From contig NZ_OMPC01000009.1 in NCBI RefSeq assembly GCF_900312675.1, positions 1,133,699-1,197,698 of the forward strand: DNA of 64,000 bases. Reading direction: 5' to 3'. The DNA comes from Aliivibrio sp. EL58. GTDB taxonomy: Bacteria > Pseudomonadota > Gammaproteobacteria > Enterobacterales > Vibrionaceae. The stretch's first letter is position 1, and each line of letters begins with the position of its first letter. Positions 37,877 to 47,490 of the stretch are shown one piece after another. The position numbers and the translations under genes were made by a program. The notes beneath the pieces were generated by a model. That model did not search any database. It was not told the origin of the DNA and saw only the letters and a program-made list of their open reading frames with translations.

Positions 37877-39217
37877 TTACCCTTCCTTCTCGATGGTATC
37901 CAAGATCTCACGAAGCATTGGACCATACTCATATTTACCAGGGCACACATACGTACATAGACCTAGATCATCTTCATCTAATTCTAATGCACCTAAACGT
38001 GCTGCACTGTCAACATCACCAGCACAAAGGTCACGCAATAACATGGTAGGTTCCATGTCTAATGGCATTACACGCTCGTAATTACCGATTGGCACCATTG
38101 CACGATCACTACCATTAGTAGTTGTCGTCATGTTGAACAATTGACCTGAGAATAAGTGACTCAAGAATGAACGAGTAACTGAGAATTTATTTTTGCCTGG
38201 GACAGCCCAACCAAATAACTCTTTCTCACGACCTTCACGAAGCACACATACTTGCTGATGGTAACGACCAAGGTAGGCATGAGGACCAGACGCTTGAGTA
38301 CCGTTTAATACAGAACCAGAGATGATTCGTACTTCACCAGGCATGACTTCGCTGTCAGTTAATTCTAGTAAGCTAGCACCATTAATAGTACGAACTAAAC
38401 GAGGATTATTTACAGCAGGTCCAGCGAGAGAAACGATTCTATCCGAGTAAATTTCACCCGTTAAGAATAGTTGACCAAACGCAATAACGTCTTGGTAGCC
38501 GATGCTCCATGCGACATTATTTGTATCTACAGGATACAAGTAATGCATGTGAGTACCTGCTAATCCTGCTGGATGAGGTCCATCAAACACATGTTCTTCA
38601 ACATTATTTTGAGAAGAACGAGGTAAGCTACCTCCTTTCTTACATACATAAACCTTCTCACCTGTTAAAACAGATAATAGATCTAAGCCTGCAACAAAAG
38701 CATCTTCTTGTTGGTTAATGATCACTTCTGCATCAGCTGCTAGAGGATTAGTATCCATAGCAGTAACAAAGATAGCCTTTGTTTCAGAATCGATCGCTGG
38801 AACCTTGCTGAACGGACGAGTACGTAATGCAGTCCATGCACCAGAGTCAATAAGCTGTTGCTTAACCGTATCACGGTCAAGAGAAGCTAATTGATTCGCT
38901 GCATAGCTATTAAAAGTAACCTGCTCTTCGCCTTCAACTGCAATAACTACAGATTGAAGTACACGCTTTGCACCACGGTTAATTTCAACAACTTTACCAC
39001 TTACTGGAGCAGTAAAAATAACACCAGGATTCTTTTTATCAGCAAAAAGAATCTGACCTTTTTTTACTACATCTTCCACACGGACATGCATCGTTGGACG
39101 CATACCAATGTACTCTTCGCCAAGCAAGGCGACTTTAGTGATGGATTTACCATCATTAATCACCTGAGTTGGAACTCCTGCAATAGGAAGATCCAAACCC
39201 TTTTTTATTGTAATCAT
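37877..39217 (-). CDS. nqrA: Na+-translocating NADH:quinone reductase subunit A
   Basis: NqrA is the peripheral cytoplasmic subunit implicated in quinone binding. The frame is open further upstream, but ATG 39217 gives [14 protein letters not shown], the usual N-terminus, and 446 residues, the V. cholerae length. It has a barrel-sandwich (biotinyl-like) region near the N-terminus ([14 protein letters not shown]). It is the first gene of the operon. Confidence 0.97.
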   Translation of the reverse strand: MITIKKGLDLPIAGVPTQVINDGKSITKVALLGEEYIGMRPTMHVRVEDVVKKGQILFADKKNPGVIFTAPVSGKVVEINRGAKRVLQSVVIAVEGEEQVTFNSYAANQLASLDRDTVKQQLIDSGAWTALRTRPFSKVPAIDSETKAIFVTAMDTNPLAADAEVIINQQEDAFVAGLDLLSVLTGEKVYVCKKGGSLPRSSQNNVEEHVFDGPHPAGLAGTHMHYLYPVDTNNVAWSIGYQDVIAFGQLFLTGEIYSDRIVSLAGPAVNNPRLVRTINGASLLELTDSEVMPGEVRIISGSVLNGTQASGPHAYLGRYHQQVCVLREGREKELFGWAVPGKNKFSVTRSFLSHLFSGQLFNMTTTTNGSDRAMVPIGNYERVMPLDMEPTMLLRDLCAGDVDSAARLGALELDEDDLGLCTYVCPGKYEYGPMLREILDTIEKEG

Positions 39218-39368
39218 ACGCACTTGCACTAATTTAATTGGGAAAAAGGATTCTATATAAGACACGACATTGCTAATGCACACAACCTTAAGATTTTACC
39301 CTCAAGGCCGCAACAACTTAGCAATATGCTTTTTACATAAAGACGAAAAAGCTATTTTAAGGCGAAAG

Positions 39369-39377
39369 ATTCTAGCA
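39369..39377 (-). promoter_or_regulatory. Possible extended -10 promoter of the nqr operon
   Basis: Minus strand TGCTAGAAT fits an extended -10 element (TGnTAnnAT) without a convincing -35. It predicts a leader of about 145 nt. No other element was recognised in the 391-bp gap 39218-39608 apart from a short GTTAAC palindrome pair at the end of bolA. Confidence 0.3.
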
Positions 39378-39608
39378 TTTTTTATGGTGTACATGCCATG
39401 TTCAATGACCAGATTCCCATAAATTTTTGCGCTTCATTGTTAGAAATCATTGAAATGGTTTAAGCATTTTAGATCCAGTGCACATTTATTGTCCAAAATC
39501 AAAAAATACCACCTTAGTAGCAACGACACCAACTTTCACCTAAATCTTAACAATTGGCAGCAATAGGTATTTATTTTATGTTAAAAATTAAACATATCGC
39601 TTTCATTG

Positions 39609-39923
39609 TTAACCTTTGTTAACTCCCATGCAATCTGGAGAGTTAGGTACCTGCTCAGAGTCTAACGCTTGCCATTCCGCTTCTGAATAGGTATGTATAG
39701 CAAGCGCATGAATGTGGTTAGCTAACTCATCAGCTAAGATACTATTAATCGTACGATGACGAGCAAGTAAGCGCTTCCCTTCAAAATCATCACTGACCAC
39801 AATCACTTTAAAGTGGCTTTCTGACCCCTCAGGTACATTGTGCATATAACTCTCATTAAGCACTTTTAAGTATGACGGTGACAACTCTGTGCGTAATTTT
39901 TGTTCAATTTGATGCTGAATCAT
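39609..39923 (-). CDS. bolA: BolA family protein
   Basis: BolA is a small stress-related protein that works with monothiol glutaredoxin in iron-sulfur trafficking and also influences morphology and transcription. The 104 residues carry the class signature, with [15 protein letters not shown] containing the conserved His, and an N-terminal [19 protein letters not shown] segment. In E. coli bolA is next to yajG-ampG; here rlmG sits between them. Confidence 0.93.
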   Translation of the reverse strand: MIQHQIEQKLRTELSPSYLKVLNESYMHNVPEGSESHFKVIVVSDDFEGKRLLARHRTINSILADELANHIHALAIHTYSEAEWQALDSEQVPNSPDCMGVNKG

Positions 39924-40016
39924 ATAAATCCCTTCTTTATTTCAATTCTTCTGTTTCCACTTTATACACCATTTGCGACAATAGCCAGAAGCGTTCCCTA
40001 TTGAAGAATCTAAATT

Positions 40017-41162
40017 ATGAAAACCGAATTATCTTTGTTTGACCGAAGCTTAAATTTACAGCGTTACCCAAAACGTGCTCAAGAATTATTACAAGCTTGG
40101 GATGCTGGTGATGAATACATTATTAAGCATGTAGAAGAACTAAACTTAGAAGATGGCAAAAACATCCTTATCCTAAACGATAATTTTGGTGCTTTATCTT
40201 GTTGGTTCTCTGAAAAACATAACGTAACAATGATGACCGATTCTTTTGTTGCTCAGCGTGGCACCTTAAAAAATCTACAACGTAATCACTGCAACCGTGT
40301 ACAGTTAATTACAGCAACAGAAGAGATGCCGCAAGGTTTCGATCTTGTCTTAATGCAAATCCCAAAAAACAATCGCATGTTAACTTGGCAATTACAGCAA
40401 CTTCGTCAATCAATGGCCGCTGAATGCCCGATTATTGGGGTTAATAAAGCCAAAGAAATTCACAGTTCAACACTAGAGCTTTTTGAAGATTTCTTAGGCG
40501 AAACAAAAACGTCTTTAGCTTGGAAAAAGCATCGTTTAGTTTTCTCTAATGCCAATGCGACTAACCCAGCAACGATTGCAGAAGCCGTATGTTGGAGTGT
40601 CGATAATGAAGATATCGACCTACTAAACTACCCTAATGTCTACTCAGGTGAACGTTTAGATCAAGGTGCTCGTTTTATGCTTGAGCATATTCCAGTCGAT
40701 CCTGAACTACGTCATATTATTGATTTAGGCTGCGGAAATGGCGTTCTTAGTGTTAAAGCTGCTCAACTAAACCCAGAAGCGCGCATTACTTGTGTTGATG
40801 AGAGTTTCATGGCTGTCGAGTCTGCTCGTCGTAACTTAGAAGTGAACTTAGGGAAAGAGCGTCAATTCCAATTCATCGCCAACAACTGTTTAGATGGATT
40901 TAAAAAACACAGTAGTTACTTAGTACTATGTAACCCTCCTTTTCATCAAGGCCAAGCTATTACCGACCATATTGCATGGCAAATGTTTTGTGATGCTAAG
41001 CACATCTTATGTAAAGAAGGGAAATTATTAGTTATTGGAAACCGTCATCTTGATTATGATGATAAATTATGTCGCTTGTTCGGTGAAGAAAACGTCACCA
41101 CAGTTGCTAGTAATTCAAAATTCGTTATTTTAGAAGCTGTTAAAGCTGAGAAATCAAAATAA
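40017..41162 (+). CDS. rlmG: 23S rRNA (guanine(1835)-N2)-methyltransferase RlmG
   Basis: RlmG methylates G1835 of 23S rRNA. The 381-residue protein has a degenerate N-terminal methyltransferase-like domain and a functional C-terminal one with IDLGCGNGVLS (about 240-250) and catalytic NPPF (about 308-311). The NVYSGERLDQGARFML linker favours RlmG over its paralogue RsmC, whose linker differs. It is divergent from bolA with a 93-bp gap. Confidence 0.88.
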   Translation: MKTELSLFDRSLNLQRYPKRAQELLQAWDAGDEYIIKHVEELNLEDGKNILILNDNFGALSCWFSEKHNVTMMTDSFVAQRGTLKNLQRNHCNRVQLITATEEMPQGFDLVLMQIPKNNRMLTWQLQQLRQSMAAECPIIGVNKAKEIHSSTLELFEDFLGETKTSLAWKKHRLVFSNANATNPATIAEAVCWSVDNEDIDLLNYPNVYSGERLDQGARFMLEHIPVDPELRHIIDLGCGNGVLSVKAAQLNPEARITCVDESFMAVESARRNLEVNLGKERQFQFIANNCLDGFKKHSSYLVLCNPPFHQGQAITDHIAWQMFCDAKHILCKEGKLLVIGNRHLDYDDKLCRLFGEENVTTVASNSKFVILEAVKAEKSK

Positions 41163-41176
41163 AAAAGGATATCCCA

Positions 41177-41746
41177 ATGAAAAAGGCCATTATTGCCCTT
41201 TCTGCTCTATTTTTAGCTGCATGTAGTGCTCCTTCTGATCCACAGTTGGATATCCAACCTGTTGCTTCTTCCAGTGCTCATCAAATCGTTGATGGTGTAA
41301 AGTTAACGTTAGATAGCAGTGATTTACGTACGGCACAATACGTTGCTGTTATTGATAATGGACGCCAAAACGTTCAACCTATTCATGCGAAACAAAATTT
41401 ACGAGTAACGCTTGAAGATGCACTATCAACACAATTAGAAGAACAAGGTTTCATCATTACCGTTGATAGCGATAACACACTACGTTTAGACATCATTGAA
41501 GCATTAGTGAGTGTGCAACATTCATTAATGAGCAATGAAATGAAAACCCAAGTAAAACTACAAATTACTGCAGAAACACCACAAGGTAAATTTGTAAAAA
41601 CATACAATGGCGTATCTGATAAAACAGGCTCTATGAGTGCTGACAATGAAGCAATTGAAGGCGTACTTAACGATCTTCTAAATGCAGTGTTAGATAAAAT
41701 TGCCGTTGACGAAGAATTACAAACTTACATTAAAGGTAACTTTTAA
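41177..41746 (+). CDS. yajG: YajG family lipoprotein
   Basis: This is a lipoprotein of unknown function. The signal peptide ends in lipobox LAAC, giving Cys16 as the acylated residue. The 189-residue product belongs to the YajG family, placed in E. coli between bolA and ampG as here. It starts 14 bp after rlmG behind AAAGGA and its stop overlaps the start of the cyclophilin gene (TAATG), so rlmG, yajG and ppiA form a transcription unit. Confidence 0.88.
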   Translation: MKKAIIALSALFLAACSAPSDPQLDIQPVASSSAHQIVDGVKLTLDSSDLRTAQYVAVIDNGRQNVQPIHAKQNLRVTLEDALSTQLEEQGFIITVDSDNTLRLDIIEALVSVQHSLMSNEMKTQVKLQITAETPQGKFVKTYNGVSDKTGSMSADNEAIEGVLNDLLNAVLDKIAVDEELQTYIKGNF

Positions 41747-42306
41747 TGATGAAATGGACTTCTAAAGCTGCATTATTGATTGCAACGCTTGGTTTTACTC
41801 AAGCAGCACTGGCTGAATCAGTACAATTTGAAACCACATTAGGTAACTTCACAATTGAACTTAATTCAGAAAAAGCTCCGCTTTCTGTTGCTAACTTTAT
41901 TCGTTATGTTGAAGATGGTAGCTATGTTGGCACTCAATTCCACCGTGTAATCCCTGGCTTTATGGCTCAAGGGGGTGGTTTTGATAAAGATATGCTAAAA
42001 AAATCAAGTTACGGCCCAATTAAAAATGAAGGCAATAATGGCTTAAACAATGACACTGCTACTGTTGCTATGGCCCGTACCAATAATCCTGATTCTGCAA
42101 CTCGTCAGTTTTATATCAACCTTAATAACAATGGTTTCTTAAACGCGAGCCAACGCCCACCAGGTTATGCGGTTTTTGGTAAAGTAACCCAAGGCTTCGA
42201 TGTCATTCAAGAGATGGCAACAAAACCAACGAAAGCATTACCTAATGGGATGCGTGATATCCCTGTAGAGCCAATTATCATAACTAAAGCAACATTGATT
42301 AAATAA
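41746..42306 (+). CDS. ppiA: Periplasmic cyclophilin-type peptidyl-prolyl isomerase
   Basis: This enzyme catalyses proline cis/trans isomerisation during folding of exported proteins. The 186-residue precursor has a signal peptide (about 1-23, ending AALA) and a bacterial cyclophilin domain with FHRVIPGFMAQGGGF and ARTNNPDSATRQFYINL. The export signal separates it from cytosolic PpiB. Two adjacent ATG codons (41746 and 41749) are both possible starts. An intrinsic terminator follows. Confidence 0.88.
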   Translation: MMKWTSKAALLIATLGFTQAALAESVQFETTLGNFTIELNSEKAPLSVANFIRYVEDGSYVGTQFHRVIPGFMAQGGGFDKDMLKKSSYGPIKNEGNNGLNNDTATVAMARTNNPDSATRQFYINLNNNGFLNASQRPPGYAVFGKVTQGFDVIQEMATKPTKALPNGMRDIPVEPIIITKATLIK

Positions 42307-42335
42307 TTTAGTTACTATTGATTCTGGTTCATTAT

Positions 42336-42366
42336 CAAAGCAGCTTACGAGCTGCTTTGTTTTTTC
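42336..42366 (+). terminator. Intrinsic terminator after the cyclophilin gene
   Basis: Stem CAAAGCAGC / GCTGCTTTG, loop of 6, then TTTTTT. It ends the rlmG-yajG-ppiA unit. Confidence 0.9.
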
Positions 42367-42397
42367 TCATATAAATATAAAAAACAAGGAGCGTTTC

Positions 42398-43741
42398 ATG
42401 TCTCAATCCATGCAATGGAAATCAGCGATTAAAAGCTACATGGATAAACGTCTACTTTGGGTTTTCATGCTTGGTTGCTCTAGTGGTTTCCCGTGGGTAC
42501 TGATTGGTTCTAATATGTCTGGTTGGCTGAAAGACGCAGGCTTAACTCGTGCTGCAATTGGTTACTTTGGTTCTGTATTCGCGGTATATGCGATCAACTT
42601 TATGTGGGCACCGCTCGTAGACCGAGTAAAACTCCCATTTTTGGGAAATAAATTAGGTCAACGTCGTAGTTGGATTTTTCTTTGCCAAGCTATCGTTCTA
42701 TTTTGTACCTTACAAATTGCAGGCTTAGATCCATCGAATAATTTAGCACTAACCTCGATGTTCGCCCTTGCTGTGGCAACCGCATCAGCAACACAAGACA
42801 TTGCGATTGATGCCTTCCGTATCGACACTTTCCCTAAGTCAGAATCAAGCAAAATGCCACAAGCTTCTGCAATGGCAGTTATCGGTTGGTGGACTGGCTA
42901 TTCATTGCCAGGTTATTTAGCGTTTGTTAATGCGGATAGTATTGGTTGGAATGGCGTTTATTATGGCATGGCTGGTATTGTAGGCTTACTCATGGTCTTT
43001 ACCTTACTTGTTGGCGAGCCAAAAACCAAACGAGATGAGCTACAACATGAAGCAGAAGAGCGTCATAATAAAGTCGTCGGTTCTAAGGTTGCTGCTTGGC
43101 TTACTGTAACCGTTATTGAACCATTTTATGATTTCTTTAATCGCAATGGCGTCAAAACAGCTTGTACACTATTGCTGTTTGTTTTTCTCTTTAAAATTGG
43201 TGAAGCTTTCCTGGGTAGAATGTCGATCACCTTCTATAAAGAAATTGGATTCAGTAATGAACAGATTGGTTATTACTCAAAATTAATCGGTTGGGGAGCA
43301 ACGGTCTTCTTTACTTTATTAGGCAGTTTGATCAATGTTCGTTTTGGTGTCATTAAAGGTCTGATGATCGGCGGTATCGCCATGGCTGCAAGTAATTTAA
43401 TGTTTGCACTCATTGCTAATGTTGGTCCTAATGAGCATTTATTCTTAGCAACTATTATTGTAGATAACTTTACAACGGCCTTCTCTACTGTTGCCTTTGT
43501 TTCTTTCTTAACTATATTAACTGGCGAAGCATTTTCAGCAACACAATATGCATTGCTTGCTTCATTAGGTAACTTAGGGCGAACTACCCTAGCCTCATTC
43601 AGTGGTGAGTTAGTTGACTACCTAAATAGTTGGCCACTATTCTTCATATTAACCGCAGTAATGGTTATTCCGAGTTTAGTTATGCTACTTATGCTTAAAG
43701 GCCATTTCAAAGCCCTACTAGATAAAGCACAAGGTTCTTAA
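42398..43741 (+). CDS. ampG: Muropeptide permease AmpG
   Basis: This major-facilitator transporter imports GlcNAc-anhydroMurNAc peptides released from the cell wall for recycling. The 447-residue protein has 12-14 predicted helices and the family N-terminus (LGCSSGFPWVLIGS; MWAPLVDRVKLP). The Shine-Dalgarno AAGGAG lies 7 bp before the ATG. Position after yajG matches E. coli. In V. fischeri, wall-fragment handling matters because released fragments act as morphogens on the squid host; a role for this gene there is inference. Confidence 0.95.
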   Translation: MSQSMQWKSAIKSYMDKRLLWVFMLGCSSGFPWVLIGSNMSGWLKDAGLTRAAIGYFGSVFAVYAINFMWAPLVDRVKLPFLGNKLGQRRSWIFLCQAIVLFCTLQIAGLDPSNNLALTSMFALAVATASATQDIAIDAFRIDTFPKSESSKMPQASAMAVIGWWTGYSLPGYLAFVNADSIGWNGVYYGMAGIVGLLMVFTLLVGEPKTKRDELQHEAEERHNKVVGSKVAAWLTVTVIEPFYDFFNRNGVKTACTLLLFVFLFKIGEAFLGRMSITFYKEIGFSNEQIGYYSKLIGWGATVFFTLLGSLINVRFGVIKGLMIGGIAMAASNLMFALIANVGPNEHLFLATIIVDNFTTAFSTVAFVSFLTILTGEAFSATQYALLASLGNLGRTTLASFSGELVDYLNSWPLFFILTAVMVIPSLVMLLMLKGHFKALLDKAQGS

Positions 43742-43771
43742 GAGCATTAAATAAATAACAACTATGCTACC

Positions 43772-43799
43772 AAAGCCTCCGTATATCGGGGGCTTTTTT
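43772..43799 (+). terminator. Intrinsic terminator of ampG
   Basis: Stem AAAGCCTCCG / CGGGGGCTTT with loop TATAT and a T6 run. Confidence 0.92.
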
Positions 43800-43837
43800 G
43801 TTTGTGTTCACAATTTACTGTCAGAACAATGTCAATC

Positions 43838-43855
43838 AAGTGATTTGGATCACTT
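43838..43855. promoter_or_regulatory. CRP- or FNR-type palindrome upstream of ompK
   Basis: AAGTGATTTGGATCACTT is a perfect 18-bp palindromic pair around a central TTGG. It contains GTGA-N6-TCAC (CRP-like) and TGAT-N4-ATCA (FNR-like). It lies 170 bp before the ompK ATG. Which regulator binds cannot be told by eye. Confidence 0.5.
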
Positions 43856-44024
43856 AAATTTCAGTGTTAATTTTATAAACAGGATCAAGATCCACATACA
43901 ACACAACTGTTACATTAATTGCATTTAAAAAAGTGAACTTTATCGATATTATGTGCACATCTTAAAAGCAGTACTTAACCTACTGACCTATTATTTTAGT
44001 AATACTAACTATAGAGATGCCATT

Positions 44025-44822
44025 ATGCGTAAATCCCTTTTAGCTCTATCTGTTCTTGCTACCACTGTTGCTATCCCTGCTCAAGCTGAATACCTATACG
44101 GTTTCGGTAGCATGTACGCTGATTACCAAGTTTGGGATCAGGGTATTGGTAATGACGATGACAACTTTGGCGGTGACATTTCAGACCGTAACCAAGCGGT
44201 AATTGGTATTGAAGGTGGTGCAGCGTTTGATTGGGGTCAAATCTACGGTTTCTACGATTACGAAGGTGTTGATCGTGCTGGTGATGACCGCGGTGCTTCT
44301 GCAAAAGGTACAATTCATTACAACCTAATGGATACAAAAGTAAGTTTATATGCTCAAGTATATAATACTGATGCGGATAGTGGTTTTCACGAACAAAACC
44401 GTGTTCTAGGTCTTGGTTACACTGGCCTAAATGGCGATGGTTGGGCATTTACACCATTCATTGGTGCTCATCAAGTTAACCAAACAGATGCAAATTTTGG
44501 TGGTTCTACGAATTCAGGTAATAACGGCGGTATGGCTGGCTGGGTTGGTTTCTACAATACTGATATCATGGGTCAAAACTTTACCTTCTCTAGCTGGGGT
44601 GAATACGAATTTGCTCGCAATGATGCATATGCTGATGCTCAAAGTACAACTAATGGTGATGGTGTTGGTTCTGAAAGTTGGGGCTTAAACGGTAGTGCTA
44701 ACGCTATGTGGAACTTCCACCAAAACTGGTCAACGGGTGTTCTTTACCGCTTCACTGTAAATAAATTAGGCCGTAAAGGCTACGAAGATTTAATTATTTA
44801 CCGTCTACAATACAACTTCTAA
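44025..44822 (+). CDS. ompK: Outer-membrane protein OmpK (Tsx-like channel family)
   Basis: OmpK is a nucleoside-channel-like beta-barrel; in Vibrio it is known as the receptor of the broad-host phage KVP40. ATG 44025 was chosen because it gives a good signal peptide (about 1-20, ending PAQA) and has GAGAT upstream; the frame extends 24 codons further without one. The mature protein is rich in Gly/Asn/Asp and aromatics and ends in YRLQYNF, with the terminal Phe typical of outer-membrane barrels. The substrate is uncertain. Confidence 0.9.
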   Translation: MRKSLLALSVLATTVAIPAQAEYLYGFGSMYADYQVWDQGIGNDDDNFGGDISDRNQAVIGIEGGAAFDWGQIYGFYDYEGVDRAGDDRGASAKGTIHYNLMDTKVSLYAQVYNTDADSGFHEQNRVLGLGYTGLNGDGWAFTPFIGAHQVNQTDANFGGSTNSGNNGGMAGWVGFYNTDIMGQNFTFSSWGEYEFARNDAYADAQSTTNGDGVGSESWGLNGSANAMWNFHQNWSTGVLYRFTVNKLGRKGYEDLIIYRLQYNF

Positions 44823-44847
44823 TCTAATTTAGAATACTTATTTTACT

Positions 44848-44878
44848 AAGGCGCTCATGATGAGCGCCTTTGTTTTTT
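44848..44878 (+). terminator. Intrinsic terminator of ompK
   Basis: Stem AAGGCGCTCA / TGAGCGCCTT with a 3-nt loop, then a T-run. Confidence 0.93.
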
Positions 44879-44917
44879 CTAGCAAACCCATTACACTACT
44901 TTCATTATTGATACTTA

Positions 44918-45823
44918 ATGGATAGTCGTGTGAATATCACCATTCTTGGCCCTGGAGCCGTTGGTTCTTTATGGGCGTGTTACCTACAAAAAGCAGGGCA
45001 TAATGTCTCATTATGGACAAGAAGCTCAACGTCTTCTGAACGCTCTCTTTCTTTAAATGCAAAAGACAATTCATCACACTCTTTTTCTTGTAACGACAAA
45101 GAATCACTCATTCATTGTGATCTGCTTTTTATTACCGTTAAAGCATGGCAGGTAGAAAACGCACTAATCCCTTTACTTTCATTATTATCACAAGAAACCA
45201 TATTACTCTTTATGCATAATGGCATGGGGGCGATTGACGCAATAAAAGAGCACATTAATCACCATCCAGTATTGCAAGCCACCACCACACATGGAGCATT
45301 AAAAGAGAACAATTACACCGTAAAACACACAGGCTTGGGTCATACCGTTATTGGTCCATTCAACTCATTGGGTAATCAATGCCAATTTATCCAAGAGGTG
45401 CTTACTCATAGCTTACCAAGTACCGAGTGGAACCCTGAAATTAAGGTCGCATTATGGAAAAAGCTTGCCATTAACTGTGCGATTAATCCACTAACTGCAA
45501 TTCATCAATGTCAAAATGGGCACTTAGCACACTCTGATATTCATAAAGACGTCATTCGTATTTGCAGTGAAGTACAACAAGTATTACAACAAGAAGATGT
45601 CGAGTGGACAGAAACAGAGCTAGTTTCAATAGTAAACCAAGTAATATCAGCGACCTCTGAAAACTACTCCTCAATGAATCGTGATTGCTTTTATCAACGA
45701 AAAACTGAAATAGATAATATTACTGGTTATCTATTACAAAGAGCAGAGCAACATGGTATTTCAGCGCCACTCAACCAAACGTTATATAATCAAATAAAAC
45801 AATTAGAAGAGAACACACTATGA
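44918..45823 (+). CDS. panE: 2-dehydropantoate 2-reductase (PanE)
   Basis: PanE reduces ketopantoate to pantoate with NADPH in the coenzyme A pathway. The 301-residue protein has the N-terminal dinucleotide motif ILGPGAVGSLW, the LFITVKAWQ segment and KLAINCAINPLTA with the catalytic lysine, all typical. An in-frame GTG at 44930 is an alternative start. It overlaps yajL by 4 bp (ATGA type); panE-yajL is also the E. coli order. Confidence 0.92.
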   Translation: MDSRVNITILGPGAVGSLWACYLQKAGHNVSLWTRSSTSSERSLSLNAKDNSSHSFSCNDKESLIHCDLLFITVKAWQVENALIPLLSLLSQETILLFMHNGMGAIDAIKEHINHHPVLQATTTHGALKENNYTVKHTGLGHTVIGPFNSLGNQCQFIQEVLTHSLPSTEWNPEIKVALWKKLAINCAINPLTAIHQCQNGHLAHSDIHKDVIRICSEVQQVLQQEDVEWTETELVSIVNQVISATSENYSSMNRDCFYQRKTEIDNITGYLLQRAEQHGISAPLNQTLYNQIKQLEENTL

Positions 45824-46410
45824 CAGCAAAAATTCTCGTATGCCTTGCTCCTGGAACAGAAGAGCTAGAAGCGATTACCGTGATAGATATTCTAGAGCGC
45901 GCTAAATTTGATGTAACAATTGCTAGCACCGCTTTTGATGGTGCATTAACCATGAAAGCAGCACAACGTGTCACTCTTACTGCTGATGTCAAATTGGTTG
46001 AAGTAGCGGATGAAGAATTTGATTGTATCGTGCTTCCCGGCGGTCTTAAAGGTGCAGAAAACTTCAGAGATAGTACTCTTCTTATCGAAATGTTAAAACA
46101 ACAAAAATACGATGAGAAATGGGTTGCCGCTATCTGTGCAGCACCAGCAGTAGTACTTCAGCATCACAATTTATACCCTGATGCACGAATGACTTGTTAT
46201 CCAAGTTTTATGAATACCATCCCAAAAGATAACTTGCGAATTAAACGTGTATTTACTGATGTGTTAAATCATTTAATTACAAGCCAAGGTCCAGGCTCTG
46301 CTCTTGAATTTGCAATGGAAATCGTCACATTACTGGGTGGCAAAGAACTCACTGCAAAACTAGCGGCAGATTTAGTGACTCTACCAAACTTAAATTACCA
46401 TCAAATCTAG
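45820..46410 (+). CDS. yajL: DJ-1/PfpI family protein YajL
   Basis: YajL is the bacterial relative of human DJ-1, linked to oxidative stress protection and reported as a protein deglycase, an activity still debated. The 196 residues have the DJ-1 nucleophile elbow AAICAAPAVVL (Cys at about 107) and LPGGLKGAENF. In E. coli thiI follows; here a transporter/regulator pair is inserted before thiI. Confidence 0.93.
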   Translation: MTAKILVCLAPGTEELEAITVIDILERAKFDVTIASTAFDGALTMKAAQRVTLTADVKLVEVADEEFDCIVLPGGLKGAENFRDSTLLIEMLKQQKYDEKWVAAICAAPAVVLQHHNLYPDARMTCYPSFMNTIPKDNLRIKRVFTDVLNHLITSQGPGSALEFAMEIVTLLGGKELTAKLAADLVTLPNLNYHQI

Positions 46411-46428
46411 TAAAGCTATCTTAATGCT

Positions 46429-46459
46429 CCAATGCCAAATCACATTGGCATTGGTATTT
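46429..46459. terminator. Hairpin between yajL and the EamA transporter
   Basis: Perfect 10-bp stem CCAATGCCAA / TTGGCATTGG with loop ATCACA followed by TATTTT, between convergent genes. It is a probable terminator of panE-yajL. Confidence 0.7.
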
Positions 46460-46472
46460 TCGCCCCTAAAAA

Positions 46473-47381
46473 CTATGCCTTTGCTCCTTGCCTCGTAGCT
46501 ATAAAGGTTGCGATAAAAATAAGACTCGCCCCAATAATTTGCACGATAGTAAAACTTTCACTTAACCATAAAAAGGCAAACAGAGCTCCAAATATCGGTT
46601 CACTGCCCATTAAGATCGACACTTTCGTTGGCGACATCTTTTTCACACTGTAATTTTGAGCATAAAAAGAAAATACAGTACAAAAGAAAACAAGATAGAT
46701 CGCTAATAACCAAAAAGACAAATCAAGTGGTATCAGATTAACCCATTCAAAACCATGGATGAATAAAAGCAATATTACAGAAAAAATAGACACTACACTT
46801 GATTGAATACTTGTCACCATAATCGGGTCAACGTCTTTATCGACCATCACCTTCTTAGTAAGCACAATCATAACTCCCCTCAATAAGGCCGCCATTAACA
46901 TTAGAATATCGCCCATATTTATAATAAGTTCGTGGGTAGTCATGTTTGTTAATAAAAGCACCCCAACGACAGAGATAATAGATAAAAAGAACAATCTATT
47001 TGTCGGTTTCTTCTTATTTACTAGCCATTCAATAAATGGCGTAAATACAACAAATAAACTAATAAGAAAAGCCGCATTAGAAGCTGTCGTATTTTTTATA
47101 CCATAGGTTTCACAAACAAAGATCAAAAATAAAATACCCCCTATTGGGATAACGGATTTCCAATGCGCTATATTTTTTCGATAAATAACAATTGGCAATA
47201 AGACAAGAGTTGTCATTACAAACCGAATGACTAAAAAAACGAATACACTAGTAAATAGTAATGCTTCTTTTGCCACTCCATAGCTTGTTCCCCAAAAAAA
47301 CGCGACAAGTAGTAGAATCACTGAAGGTAGGTATTGATTAACTGGTAGCTCTCGCCCTCTTTCTATACGCCTTTCCATCAC
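46473..47381 (-). CDS. EamA/DMT-superfamily transporter
   Basis: This is a drug/metabolite-type exporter of 302 residues with ten predicted membrane helices in two EamA repeats (about 18-150 and 160-295). Motifs VAFFWGTSYGVAKEAL and MGSEPIFGALFAFLWLSE are typical of each repeat. The substrate cannot be inferred. It is divergent from a LysR regulator (109-bp gap), the usual layout for regulator and target. The coding sequence looks more AT-rich than its neighbours, which fits a later insertion into the yajL-thiI junction. Confidence 0.85.
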   Translation of the reverse strand: MMERRIERGRELPVNQYLPSVILLLVAFFWGTSYGVAKEALLFTSVFVFLVIRFVMTTLVLLPIVIYRKNIAHWKSVIPIGGILFLIFVCETYGIKNTTASNAAFLISLFVVFTPFIEWLVNKKKPTNRLFFLSIISVVGVLLLTNMTTHELIINMGDILMLMAALLRGVMIVLTKKVMVDKDVDPIMVTSIQSSVVSIFSVILLLFIHGFEWVNLIPLDLSFWLLAIYLVFFCTVFSFYAQNYSVKKMSPTKVSILMGSEPIFGALFAFLWLSESFTIVQIIGASLIFIATFIATRQGAKA

Positions 47382-47490
47382 TCTTCTCTTCTTCCCTGTG
47401 AGATAACATAAATCACATCCTTATTTGCACCAAGATACTGCAAGCTGATAAGTTAAATAATCCCTACATAAATCAAATCATCTGTGACTC

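Noticed and set aside
44071-44448. 125-codon minus-strand open frame opposite ompK
   Set aside because: It lies wholly inside a well-supported outer-membrane protein gene. Its predicted product is His/Gln/Asn-rich low complexity, as expected from reading a barrel gene backwards.
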